This document shows positions 44,372-53,189 of a DNA stretch of 64,000 nt, in pieces. Positions within the stretch are counted from its first letter, which is position 1. Each line of letters starts with the position of its first letter. Below the pieces are notes generated by a model. That model did no database searches and was not told the DNA's origin. It saw nothing but the letters and a program-made list of their open reading frames with translations. Source of the stretch: Hymenobacter duratus (lineage in GTDB: Bacteria > Bacteroidota > Bacteroidia > Cytophagales > Hymenobacteraceae); assembly GCF_014698995.1 (NCBI RefSeq), contig NZ_JACWZZ010000001.1, forward strand, positions 124,001-188,000, read 5' to 3'. Both the position numbers and the translations under genes were made by a program.

Positions 44372-46423
44372 ATGCCTGAACTTCTCGGAAACTACGCCCT
44401 GGGCCGCTGGATGGCCGGTACCGGCGACCAGCAGGAACTCTACGACGCCAGCACCGGCGAAGTGGTGGCCATTGCCAACGGCGAAGGCCTGGACTTTGCC
44501 GCCATGCTCGACTACGGCCGCCAGGTCGGCAATAAGGCGCTACGCCGCATGACCTTCCACGAGCGGGGCCGCATGATCAAGGCCCTAGCCCTGCACCTCG
44601 ACAGCAAAAAGGAAGATTTCTACACGCTCAGCTACCGTAGCGGCGCCACCCGCGCCGACTCTTGGATTGACATTGAGGGCGGTATCGGCAACCTGTTTGC
44701 CAATGCCTCGCTGCGCCGCAAGTTCCCCGACAAGCCCTTCTACGTAGAGTCGGACCCCATTGCGCTGTCGAAGGCCGGCAACTTCATGGGCCACCACATT
44801 ATGGTGCCGAAGGAAGGCGTGGCCGTGCACATCAATGCCTACAACTTCCCCATCTGGGGCATGCTGGAGAAAATTGCGGTGAACCTGCTGGCCGGTATGC
44901 CGGCCATCATCAAGCCGGCGCTGCCCTCCGCTTACCTCACCGAGGCCGTAGTGCGAGAAATTATTGCCTCCAAAATCTTGCCAGAAGGCGCCCTGCAGCT
45001 GGTCGTGGGCTCGGGCCAGGGCATCCTCGACCATGTGACTTACCAGGACGTGGTGACCTTCACGGGCTCGGCTGAAACCGGCCGCAAGCTCAAGGGCCAC
45101 CCGCGCATCCTCTCCGAAGCCGTGCCTTTTACCATGGAAGCTGATTCGCTGAATGCGGCCGTGCTCGGGCCCGATGCGGTGCCCGGAACAATGGAATTTG
45201 ACCTGTTCATCAAGGAGATACGGAAGGAAATGACGGCCAAGGCTGGGCAGAAATGCACCGCCATCCGCCGCGCCATCGTGCCCGAAAACCTGCTGGAAGA
45301 CGTGCAGATTGCCCTTGGCAAAGCCCTGGCGCAAACCACCGTGGGCCATCCGCAGGCTGAAGGCGTGCGCATGGGTGCCCTGGCTGGCCTTGAGCAGGTG
45401 AAGCGCGTGCGTGAGCAGGTGCAGCGCCTGGCCAAAAACACACCCATCGTGTACGGCGACCTGGACAACGTGCAGGTTATCGGCGGCGACTGCAAAACTG
45501 GGGCCTTCATGTCGCCGATTGTGCTGCTGAACTCCGAGCCTTTCAAGTTCACCGACAGCCACGAAATCGAAGCTTTCGGGCCGGTGGCGACGCTCATGCC
45601 CTACAAGAACGTGGACGAAGCCATTCAACTGGCTAACCTCGGCAAAGGCTCACTGGTATGCTCCGTAGCCACCAACGACCCCGCTACGGCGCAGGAATTC
45701 GTGCTGGGCGCGGCCACACACCACGGCCGCATTCTGGTGCTCAACGGCGAAGTAGCCAAGGAAAGCACCGGGCACGGCTCACCGCTGCCGTTGCTCATCC
45801 ACGGCGGGCCCGGCCGGGCCGGTGGGGGCCAGGAAATGGGCGGCATGCGCGGCGTAGAGCACTTCATGCAGCGCGTTGCCATTCAGGGTTCTCCGAGCAT
45901 GATTACCGCCATTACGGAAGTATATCAGCCGAAAGCCAAGCAAATTGAGAAGGACAAGCACCCCTTCCAGCACTACTTCGAGGAGCTGGAAATTGGGCAG
46001 ACGTATACCACGCACCGCCACACCGTGTCGGAGGCGGATATCACCAACTTTGCGCAGGTATCCGGCGACAATTTCTACGCCCACGTGGATGCTACCTCAC
46101 TGGAAGGCACGCTCTTTACAGGCCGCGTAGCCCATGGCTACTATGTGCTCAGCAAGGCCGCCGGCATGTTCGTGGATCCGCGCAAAGGTCCCGTCCTGCT
46201 CAACTACGGCCTCGATGAGTGCCGCTTCACCAAACCCGTCTACCCCGGCATGACCATCGGGGTGAAGCTGACCGTGAAGGAGAAGATAGGGCAGGAAAAG
46301 CGCGACGCCGAAGACGTAGCCAAAGGTATTGTGCGCTGGCTGGTAGACGTATCGGACGAAACCGGTGAAACCGTTGCCGTTGCCACTATCTTGACGATGG
46401 TGAAGAAAAAAAACCAAGAATAG
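44372..46423 (+). CDS. paaZ: Bifunctional oxepin-CoA hydrolase / aldehyde dehydrogenase PaaZ
   Basis: Opens the oxepin ring and oxidises the resulting aldehyde with NADP+. 683 residues from the ATG at 44372. N-terminal aldehyde dehydrogenase domain (about 1-520) with VTFTGSAETGRKL and catalytic Cys in AKAGQKCTAIRR. C-terminal MaoC-type hydratase (about 530-683) with SEADITNFAQVSGDNFYAHVDAT, where the Asp/His pair is catalytic, and GRVAHGYYVLSKAAG. Full-length fusion as in E. coli PaaZ. Confidence 0.95.
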   Translation: MPELLGNYALGRWMAGTGDQQELYDASTGEVVAIANGEGLDFAAMLDYGRQVGNKALRRMTFHERGRMIKALALHLDSKKEDFYTLSYRSGATRADSWIDIEGGIGNLFANASLRRKFPDKPFYVESDPIALSKAGNFMGHHIMVPKEGVAVHINAYNFPIWGMLEKIAVNLLAGMPAIIKPALPSAYLTEAVVREIIASKILPEGALQLVVGSGQGILDHVTYQDVVTFTGSAETGRKLKGHPRILSEAVPFTMEADSLNAAVLGPDAVPGTMEFDLFIKEIRKEMTAKAGQKCTAIRRAIVPENLLEDVQIALGKALAQTTVGHPQAEGVRMGALAGLEQVKRVREQVQRLAKNTPIVYGDLDNVQVIGGDCKTGAFMSPIVLLNSEPFKFTDSHEIEAFGPVATLMPYKNVDEAIQLANLGKGSLVCSVATNDPATAQEFVLGAATHHGRILVLNGEVAKESTGHGSPLPLLIHGGPGRAGGGQEMGGMRGVEHFMQRVAIQGSPSMITAITEVYQPKAKQIEKDKHPFQHYFEELEIGQTYTTHRHTVSEADITNFAQVSGDNFYAHVDATSLEGTLFTGRVAHGYYVLSKAAGMFVDPRKGPVLLNYGLDECRFTKPVYPGMTIGVKLTVKEKIGQEKRDAEDVAKGIVRWLVDVSDETGETVAVATILTMVKKKNQE

Positions 46424-46429
46424 ATTTTC

Positions 46430-46484
46430 AGAACGTCATGCTGAGCATGTGGCGCATCAAGCCAGGGACGAAGCATGACGTTCT
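46430..46484. repeat. Palindromic element between paaZ and paaF (possible third repeat-family copy)
   Basis: AGAACGTCATGCT (46430-46442) pairs with AGCATGACGTTCT (46472-46484), followed by T6. The GTCATGCTGAGC start resembles the arms of the long elements at 8370 and 57716 (GTCATTCCGAGC, GTCATCCTGAGT). It could attenuate transcription before the last paa gene. Confidence 0.6.
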
Positions 46485-46504
46485 TTTTTCAGCGTACTTC
46501 CCAC

Positions 46505-47266
46505 ATGACAACAGGAACCGTTACTACCCAGACTACCTCGGAAGGCATTGCCACCATCAGCTTCTTCCATCCCAGCCACAACTCCCTGCCCGGCGCGCTG
46601 CTCACCCAGCTGGCCGAAACCATTACGCAGGTAGGTCAGGCCACCGATACCAAGGTAATCATCCTGAAAAGCGAAGGCGAAAAAACCTTCTGTGCCGGCG
46701 CCAGCTTCGATGAGTTGATAGCTATTGAGGACGAAGCGCAGGGTTTGGCGTTTTTCTCGGGCTTTGCCAAGGTGATTAACGCCTGCCGAACTTCGCCCAA
46801 AATCATCATCGGCCGGGTGCAGGGCAAGGCCATTGGGGGCGGCGTGGGCGTGGCTGCCGCCACCGACTATTGCTTTGCTACGGCCCAGGCCAGCGTAAAG
46901 CTCAGTGAGCTGGTAGTCGGTATCGGCCCGTTTGTAGTGGGCCCGGCCGTGGAACGTAAGATTGGCACTGCGGCCTTCGCCCAGCTTGCGCTGGACGCCG
47001 CCGAGTTCCGCAGCGCCGACTGGGCCCGGCAAAAAGGCCTGTACGCTGAGGTAGTAGAGTCGATTGAAGCGCTGGATGCCGCTGTATTAGCGTTTGCCCG
47101 CAAACTGGCCGCATACAACCCTGAGGCTCTCACCGACCTCAAGCGCGTTATCTGGCAGGGCACAGAGCATTGGGACAAACTGCTCACCGAGCGCGCCGGC
47201 ATCAGCGGCCGGCTGGTGTTGTCGGACTTTACCCGTCAGGCCATACAGCAGTTTAAGAGCCGCTAG
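46505..47266 (+). CDS. paaF: Enoyl-CoA hydratase/isomerase, PaaF-like
   Basis: Probable hydratase acting on 2,3-dehydroadipyl-CoA in the lower pathway. 253 residues from the ATG at 46505, crotonase fold: EKTFCAGASFDELIAIED and IIGRVQGKAIGGGVGVAAATDYCFAT. The usual catalytic Glu of hydratases is replaced near LSELVVGIGPFVVGPAVERKIG, and the protein is divergent from E. coli PaaF, so it could be a PaaF substitute or another crotonase. The name rests mainly on context. Confidence 0.7.
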   Translation: MTTGTVTTQTTSEGIATISFFHPSHNSLPGALLTQLAETITQVGQATDTKVIILKSEGEKTFCAGASFDELIAIEDEAQGLAFFSGFAKVINACRTSPKIIIGRVQGKAIGGGVGVAAATDYCFATAQASVKLSELVVGIGPFVVGPAVERKIGTAAFAQLALDAAEFRSADWARQKGLYAEVVESIEALDAAVLAFARKLAAYNPEALTDLKRVIWQGTEHWDKLLTERAGISGRLVLSDFTRQAIQQFKSR

Positions 47267-47285
47267 TCTGGCCCCGGGTAATAGC

Positions 47286-47325
47286 AAAAAGCCGCTTCTC
47301 ATTGCAGTGAGAAGCGGCTTTTTCG
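47286..47325. terminator. Terminator at the end of the paa cluster
   Basis: 16-bp perfect stem (47286-47301 with 47308-47323), 6-base loop, A5 on one side and T-run on the other, so it may work for both strands. Confidence 0.88.
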
Positions 47326-47346
47326 CTTAGTAGAGTAGGGCAGATA

Positions 47347-47574
47347 TCAGGCAGCCATAGCTTGCTTGGATTGGCAACGACAGATAGATAGAATTTGCAG
47401 TCCTAAGAGCCGCGGGCCGCGGAACTGCGCATATAAATCCGAGAATACCTCGTTAACCTCATGAGTATCCGTCAGCAGCCTATGCTCAGTCTGCCGGGTA
47501 CTAACGACCTCGCCATGCTGTAGTTCTGCTGTCGTCACCTGGCAAAGCACCTGATAAGAAGCCTCCTGTTCCAT
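47347..47574 (-). CDS. Small hypothetical protein (75 residues)
   Basis: Soluble-looking 75-residue frame (MEQEASYQVLCQVTTAELQH at the N-terminus, RCQSKQAMAA at the C-terminus). The ATG at 47574 is preferred to an upstream in-frame ATG that overlaps the promoter. A complete TTG-N19-TATATTTG promoter sits about 40 bases upstream on the same strand, which supports expression. No family recognised. Confidence 0.5.
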   Translation of the reverse strand: MEQEASYQVLCQVTTAELQHGEVVSTRQTEHRLLTDTHEVNEVFSDLYAQFRGPRLLGLQILSICRCQSKQAMAA

Positions 47575-47613
47575 GACCACATCGGGGTTAAAGTGAGCCG
47601 CTGATATCTGAAA

Positions 47614-47643
47614 CAAATATACTAATATAATTAGTTTTGCCAA
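47614..47643 (-). promoter_or_regulatory. Full Bacteroidota-type promoter
   Basis: On the minus strand TTG (47643-47641), exactly 19 bases, then TATATTTG (47621-47614), in an AT-rich stretch. It points to the 75-residue gene. Confidence 0.65.
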
Positions 47644-47816
47644 CTATATTGGCTGAATAATAATGCTTCTAAGTTAGCTTTGGTGCATGTTTATGGCTTG
47701 GATATGAACATGTTACTTTGAACTGTAAAGTCTGCCCGGCTCTGAGCGGCTAGTAGCGCCAGCAGTTGGCAGGTCTCAGCTACCGACGAAGCAATGCGGG
47801 GCACTGATTAAAACAA

Positions 47817-47849
47817 AAAACCCTCTCAGCGCAGCGCTAAGAGGGTTTT
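47817..47849 (-). terminator. Terminator of tRNA-Phe
   Basis: On the minus strand a 10-bp stem (47840-47849 with 47817-47826) with an inner AGCGCTGCGCT extension, followed by T-rich sequence right after the tRNA 3' end. Confidence 0.8.
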
Positions 47850-47851
47850 AG

Positions 47852-47924
<73 letters not shown>

Positions 47925-47966
47925 AGCTCCGGGTGCTCCGCAGGCCATTGTAGCCGTTGGAGAGCA

Positions 47967-47996
47967 CAAAAGTAGTAAACCATTTTCATCCCGCAA
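47967..47996 (-). promoter_or_regulatory. Promoter of tRNA-Phe
   Basis: On the minus strand TTG (47996-47994), 19-base spacer, TACTTTTG (47974-47967), about 43 bases upstream of the mature tRNA 5' end. Confidence 0.7.
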
Positions 47997-48056
47997 GCCG
48001 TAACGTAAAAAAATGTTCTGGTCGAAAACTATCGGAAGCAAAACAGGTAATTTGTT

Positions 48057-49499
48057 ATGCATAACGACTATATTTCGGCTCCAACCTCAAACCTACCCTT
48101 TCCCGTGCATTTCTCCTTTCAAAACATCATCTTCCTGCTGGTGGCGGTGGCGGGCTTCGGCCTGTTTGCCTGGCAAGCGCAGAAGATCCGGGCCAATATC
48201 CTCGTCGGGCGCGACCGGGACATGAGCGGCAACGTGAACGAACGACTCTGGAAGACACTGCTGGTGGCTTTCGGGCAGCAGAAGATGTTCAAGCGCCTTA
48301 CGCCGGCCTTCCTGCACCTGATTGTCTATGTCGGCTTCATTGTCATCAACATTGAAGTCATTGAAATCCTGATTGACGGCATCTTTGGGACACACCGGGT
48401 GCTCGGGTTCATGGGGCCGCTGTACTCGGCGCTAACGGGCACCAATGAGGTGCTGGGCGCGCTGGTGGTATTGGCAGTGGCGGCCTTCTGGTGGCGTCGC
48501 AACGGCAGTGTCGTACGCCGGTTTACGGGCCCCGAGATGCGCGCTTGGCCTCGGATGGATGCCAACGTAATCCTCTACATCGAAGTAATTCTGATGGTGG
48601 CGCTGTTCACGATGAACGCCGCCGATCTGAAGCTGCACCAGCTGGAAGGCAAGGCCCTTCCCGGAGCATTCCCAATCAGCAGCCTGCTCACAGGCCTGTT
48701 TCCGGATAGTGTTACTGCGCTGCATGTGCTAGAGCGTGTGGGCTGGTGGGCGCACATTGTAGGTATTCTGCTGTTCCTGAACTACCTGCCCAGCTCCAAG
48801 CACTTCCACATCATCATGGCCTTCCCGAACGTGTACTTCTCGCGGCTGATGCCGCAGGGGAAGTTCTCGAACGTGGACAGCATCACGCACGAGGTGAAAG
48901 CCATGATGGACCCCACGTACCAAGTCCCTACGCCGCCAGTTTCGGAAGGAGCGGAGGCGGCGCCCACGTCCTTCGGAGCCAAAGACGTGAACGACTTGGC
49001 CTGGACCAATCTGCTGAATGCGTACTCCTGCACCGAGTGTGGCCGTTGCACCTCGGTGTGCCCCGCTAACCTGACCGGCAAGCTGCTCTCGCCGCGCAAA
49101 ATCATCATGGATACGCGCGACCGGATGGAGGAGAAGTACAACTCGCCGCTGATTTTCAACCCCAACCTCTACGGCAAGGAAGCCAAGCACGACCCGCAGG
49201 AACAGCTCGACAAGGAGAACCACACGCTGCTGCGCGGCTACGTGACCCCCGAGGAACTGTGGGCTTGCACCACTTGCAATGCTTGTGTGGAAGCCTGCCC
49301 CGTGAATATCAACCCGCTGGAAAGCATCATTGAGATGCGCCGTTTCTTGGTGCTGGAAGAGTCGGCTGCGCCAAACTCGCTGAACGTGATGTTCTCGAAT
49401 ATCGAAAATAATGGTGCGCCGTGGGCTTTCTCGCCGTCGGACCGCTTCAACTGGGCCGATGAGCTGTACGTGACCGATAAGGCCGGAGCAACTGCTTAA
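48057..49499 (+). CDS. Membrane (Fe-S)-binding protein, HdrC/EMO-like subunit
   Basis: 480 residues. About five TM helices in the first 270 residues (nitrate-reductase-gamma-like, with His-bearing helices that could hold haem b), then a soluble domain with two 4Fe-4S sites: Cys325-328-331-335 (SCTECGRCTSVCP) and Cys404-407-410-414 (ACTTCNACVEACPV). It pairs with the CCG-domain gene at 49615. Probable role: passing electrons from ETF or another soluble donor into the menaquinone pool. Confidence 0.85.
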   Translation: MHNDYISAPTSNLPFPVHFSFQNIIFLLVAVAGFGLFAWQAQKIRANILVGRDRDMSGNVNERLWKTLLVAFGQQKMFKRLTPAFLHLIVYVGFIVINIEVIEILIDGIFGTHRVLGFMGPLYSALTGTNEVLGALVVLAVAAFWWRRNGSVVRRFTGPEMRAWPRMDANVILYIEVILMVALFTMNAADLKLHQLEGKALPGAFPISSLLTGLFPDSVTALHVLERVGWWAHIVGILLFLNYLPSSKHFHIIMAFPNVYFSRLMPQGKFSNVDSITHEVKAMMDPTYQVPTPPVSEGAEAAPTSFGAKDVNDLAWTNLLNAYSCTECGRCTSVCPANLTGKLLSPRKIIMDTRDRMEEKYNSPLIFNPNLYGKEAKHDPQEQLDKENHTLLRGYVTPEELWACTTCNACVEACPVNINPLESIIEMRRFLVLEESAAPNSLNVMFSNIENNGAPWAFSPSDRFNWADELYVTDKAGATA

Positions 49500-49614
49500 G
49501 AAGCACATCAGGCAGCACAAAATAGGCAGTGCATCACTGCGCTGCCAATACATCAGATAATCAAACAGGCTCTGCGTTTTCGCTCTGCCTGATGACATAA
49601 AAAACGACCTTATA

Positions 49615-50511
49615 ATGGCTGAGCAAACTGCCAAACGTCAAGTATCTGTTCCGATGATGGCCGACCTAGCCGCTCGGGGCGAAACGCCGGAAATTCTGTT
49701 CTGGGTGGGCTGTGCCGGCGCCTTTGATGACCGGTACAAGCGCGTAACCCGTGCTTTTGTGCGCATTCTGGAGCACGTAGGTGTGAACTACGCCGTGTTG
49801 GGCATGGAAGAAAGCTGCACCGGCGACCCGGCTAAGCGTGCTGGCAACGAGTTCCTGTTTCAGATGCAGGCCATGCAGAACATTACCACGCTCAATGGCT
49901 ACGGCATCAAGAAGGTGGTAACGGCATGTCCGCACTGTTTCAACACCATCAAGAACGAATATCCGGCGCTGGGTGGCGAGTACGAGGTGATTCACCACAG
50001 CACTTTCCTGCAGCAACTCATCAACGAAGGCAAGGTGAAGGCGGAAGGCGGCGAGTCGTTCAAAGGACGCCGCATCACCTTCCACGATTCTTGCTACCTG
50101 GGCCGTGCCAACAACATCTACGAAGCGCCCCGCGCCGTGCTGGAGGTGCTGGACGCCGACTTGCTGGAGATGAAGCGCTGCAAAACAAACGGCCTCTGCT
50201 GCGGCGCTGGTGGTGCCCAGATGTGGAAAGAGCCCGAGCCCGGCAAGAAAGACATCAACGTGGAGCGCGCCGAGGAAGCCCTGGCCACCCTCGACGGCGA
50301 CGCCGACGTGCTGCTAAATCTGCAGGGCGTAGAAAGCACCGCGCCAGTTCTGCCAGCCGGCTCCAACCGGGGCGGTAGCGTTATTGCTGTGGCCTGTCCG
50401 TTCTGCATGACCATGATGGCCGACGGCGTGAAAAACAAGGAGCGTGAATCGGACGTGCAGGTATTTGACCTAGCCGAACTCATTGCCTCGGCAGAAGGCC
50501 TGAACGCTTAG
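49615..50511 (+). CDS. CCG-domain (Fe-S) protein, HdrB-like subunit
   Basis: 298 residues with two cysteine-rich CCG modules: WVGCAGAFDDRY with ACPHCFNTIKNEYP, and FHDSCYLGRANN with LCCGAGGAQMW followed by ACPFCMTMM. Such modules bind noncubane or regular 4Fe-4S clusters in HdrB, GlpC and LutA-type proteins. It lies 115 bases downstream of its membrane partner. Together they resemble a split form of the ETF:menaquinone oxidoreductase family; this assignment is inference. Confidence 0.85.
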   Translation: MAEQTAKRQVSVPMMADLAARGETPEILFWVGCAGAFDDRYKRVTRAFVRILEHVGVNYAVLGMEESCTGDPAKRAGNEFLFQMQAMQNITTLNGYGIKKVVTACPHCFNTIKNEYPALGGEYEVIHHSTFLQQLINEGKVKAEGGESFKGRRITFHDSCYLGRANNIYEAPRAVLEVLDADLLEMKRCKTNGLCCGAGGAQMWKEPEPGKKDINVERAEEALATLDGDADVLLNLQGVESTAPVLPAGSNRGGSVIAVACPFCMTMMADGVKNKERESDVQVFDLAELIASAEGLNA

Positions 50512-50545
50512 AATCCGTTTAACCCTGCTGGAAACGTGAAATACC

Positions 50546-50585
50546 AAACAGCCCTGCCGGAACTTCCGGCAGGGCTGTTTCTTTT
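50546..50585 (+). terminator. Terminator after the HdrB-like gene
   Basis: 17-base perfect inverted repeat (50546-50562 and 50564-50580) with a tight turn, then a T-rich tail. Confidence 0.85.
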
Positions 50586-50646
50586 GTAAATAATTAGCGC
50601 CCCAAAGGCTTGCGCCACCGGGGTGGCACGCTCTAACCTGCTCACG

Positions 50647-51132
50647 ATGTACGTTCCTTTCGACCAATTACCTGCCTCTGCCCGCGTCTGGATTTATCAG
50701 GCCAGCCGCCCGCTCACAGAGGCAGAAGAAGCCCGTATCCAGCCCCTGTTAAGTCGTTTTGCGGAGGAGTGGACCAGCCATGGCCGCACCCTGCAGGCTT
50801 CAGCAGAAGTGTTGCACCATCAGTTTCTGGTGGTCGGGCTCGATGAAGCGGTAGCTGACGCAAGCGGCTGCTCCATTGATGCTTCCGTACGGTTTGTGCG
50901 GGAGTTAGAGCAACTGCTGGACATATCGTTGTTGGAGAAATCCCAGTTGGCCTTTCTAGTAGATGAACAGGTGCGCTTACTGGACCGGCGCCAGTTGAAA
51001 GAGGCGGTGGAAGCTGGCCAGCTAACCTCAACCACACCTTATTTTGATGCTACTGTTTCTCGAAAAGATACCCTGAAAAGCGCATTTCCAGCCCCTGCGG
51101 GCACAACTTGGCTCTCTCGGTACTTCGGCTAG
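50647..51132 (+). CDS. Small conserved Bacteroidota protein, often labelled ABC transporter ATPase
   Basis: 161 residues from the ATG at 50647 (MYVPFDQLPASARVWIYQASRPL at residues 1-23). No Walker motifs are present, so the common label is misleading. The pattern EWTSHGRTLQASAEVLHHQFLVVGLDE and SGCSIDASVRFVRELEQLL is compact and conserved-looking, with Cys and Asp in GCSIDAS. Cytoplasmic, no signal. Function unknown. Confidence 0.8.
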   Translation: MYVPFDQLPASARVWIYQASRPLTEAEEARIQPLLSRFAEEWTSHGRTLQASAEVLHHQFLVVGLDEAVADASGCSIDASVRFVRELEQLLDISLLEKSQLAFLVDEQVRLLDRRQLKEAVEAGQLTSTTPYFDATVSRKDTLKSAFPAPAGTTWLSRYFG

Positions 51133-51244
51133 AAATGGGAAAAATTTCGCTTTACGGCTATAATCCTGCTCAAACTTAGTATTATTAGGCCCAGGTTGGC
51201 CCAATTGAAGGCCGGCTCGTCTTCAACTCCACCCTTCACCACCT

Positions 51245-53173
51245 ATGAAGAAACTACTACTGGTTTGCGCCGCAGCCGGTTCCACCGCCCTGCTGAGCGG
51301 CTGCGCAACCTCCGGCGGCATGAGTAAAGCAGACAAACGCTTTGCTCGTGGCGAGTACGAAACCGCCATTGAGCTGTACAAAGCCGATGTCGCAAAAGGC
51401 AAGGATGTAGCCACGGCAAACTACCGTTTGGCAGAGGCCTACCGCCTTTCCAACCGCCTTGAGCAATCAGAAAGCTATTACAAAGCTGCTATCGACGGCG
51501 GTGTAAAAGCCCCCGATGCCCAGTTCTACTACGGCCAGGCACTGAAGGCTAACGGGAAGTATGACGAAGCTGCGCAACAGTTTGATGCCTACACCCAGGC
51601 AAATGCTGGCCGCGCCCTCGCTCCCCGCGCCGAAATGGAATCGAAAAACGCCAAGATGGCTAACACCATCGTGGCAATGCGCACCAACAACGAGGTGATG
51701 CCTCTTGATCAGGTGAACACCCCATCCGCTGAATTTGGCTCTTCCTTAATTCCGGACACCAAGGAGCTCGTATTTGCTTCCGGCCGCGAAGGCAAGAAGT
51801 TTCTGGGCAACGGCGAAAATTTCAATGATCTGTACGCCGTTAAGTTTGACGATGCCGATAAGATGACCGGCGGCACCGTGCGTAAGCTGGAGCCCATTTT
51901 CAACACGGAAGACAAGCACGAAGCCAGCGCCACCTATACCCCGGATGGCAAAACGATGGTATTCGCACGCTCCAACGATGGCTCGAAGAAAGGCCTGCTG
52001 AGCGTTGACCTGTGGATTTCGTACTTCAAGAATGGCGCCTGGAGTGAGCCGGTACTGGCCAACATCAACGACCGTACTGCTGATGACTTCGCTCCGGCTT
52101 TCGCTCCCGATGGCCAGACGCTGTATTTCGCTTCCAGCCGCAAAGGCGGGCTGGGCGGCAACGACATCTACAAAGCTACCCTAGGCCCGAACGGCCGCTT
52201 CTCGCCCGCCGAAAACCTGGGTGACCAGATAAACACCCCCGGCAACGAAAATTTCCCGGCGGTGTCTCCCGACGGCACGATGTATTTCTCGTCGGATGGG
52301 CAGCCTGGTCTGGGCAAGCTCGACATCTTCATGGTAGATAAGGGCAAGGTGACCAACCTTGGAGCCCCTATCAATAGCTCCGGCGACGACTTCGCCCCCT
52401 ATTTCACGACGAAGGATGTTGGTGTCTTCTCCTCCAACCGCGCAGGCGGCAAAGGCTCGGACGACCTCTACATGTTCCGCAAGAAGGCGCTCAAGCTGGT
52501 TACGTTCTACGCTGATGGTACAGTAGTAACGCGCAACGACAAAACCGGCGTAACGGCTCCGGCTAGCAACGAAGAAGTGGCCCTGTTCGGCCGCGACGGC
52601 CAGAAGCTGCAGACCGTAACAACTGATGCAGAAGGCAAATTCAGCATCAAGCTGGACTCGGCGGCCGCCAACTACTCGCTGGTAGCTGACCGCCCCGGTT
52701 TCTTCACGGCCCGTGCGCCATTGAGCACGGTAGGCCGCAAACCTTCGCAGGACCAACTGCCCAACGAAATGAACGACGTTCGTCTGCCGGTAGCTCTGAC
52801 CCTGACCGAAATCGTGAAAAACAAGGCTATTCGCGTCGAGAACATCTTCTACGATTACGACAAGGCTGATATCCGCCCGGATGCTGCTGCCGAGCTGGAC
52901 AAGCTGGTAGAAACGCTGAACGACAACCCGAAAATCACTATCGAGCTTAGCTCGCATACTGACTCTCGTGGTAAGGATGCCTACAACCAGACTCTGTCGC
53001 AGAAACGTGCACAGTCGGCTGTAGACTACATCATTTCGAAAGGCATTGACAAGTCGCGCATCACGGCCAAAGGCTATGGCGAGACCCGTCCGGAAATCAA
53101 GAATGCCAAAACGGAAGAGCAGTATCAGCGCAACCGTCGCACGGAATTCAAGGTGACCAAGATTGCTGAGTAA
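51245..53173 (+). CDS. PorE-like OmpA-family lipoprotein with TPR and PD40 repeats
   Basis: 642 residues, domains in order: lipoprotein signal (LLSGC, Cys20), two or three TPR units (about 25-130), WD40/PD40-like beta-propeller blades (about 160-400; SRKGGLGGNDIYKATL, SSNRAGGKGSDDLYMF), a carboxypeptidase-regulatory-like fold (about 420-500) and a C-terminal OmpA peptidoglycan-binding domain (IFYDYDKADIRPDAAAELDKL, SHTDSRGKDAYNQTLSQKRAQSAVDYI). This architecture matches PorE of the type IX secretion system, which tethers it to peptidoglycan. Confidence 0.9.
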   Translation: MKKLLLVCAAAGSTALLSGCATSGGMSKADKRFARGEYETAIELYKADVAKGKDVATANYRLAEAYRLSNRLEQSESYYKAAIDGGVKAPDAQFYYGQALKANGKYDEAAQQFDAYTQANAGRALAPRAEMESKNAKMANTIVAMRTNNEVMPLDQVNTPSAEFGSSLIPDTKELVFASGREGKKFLGNGENFNDLYAVKFDDADKMTGGTVRKLEPIFNTEDKHEASATYTPDGKTMVFARSNDGSKKGLLSVDLWISYFKNGAWSEPVLANINDRTADDFAPAFAPDGQTLYFASSRKGGLGGNDIYKATLGPNGRFSPAENLGDQINTPGNENFPAVSPDGTMYFSSDGQPGLGKLDIFMVDKGKVTNLGAPINSSGDDFAPYFTTKDVGVFSSNRAGGKGSDDLYMFRKKALKLVTFYADGTVVTRNDKTGVTAPASNEEVALFGRDGQKLQTVTTDAEGKFSIKLDSAAANYSLVADRPGFFTARAPLSTVGRKPSQDQLPNEMNDVRLPVALTLTEIVKNKAIRVENIFYDYDKADIRPDAAAELDKLVETLNDNPKITIELSSHTDSRGKDAYNQTLSQKRAQSAVDYIISKGIDKSRITAKGYGETRPEIKNAKTEEQYQRNRRTEFKVTKIAE

Positions 53174-53189
53174 GCATTGCTGAAAAGCT

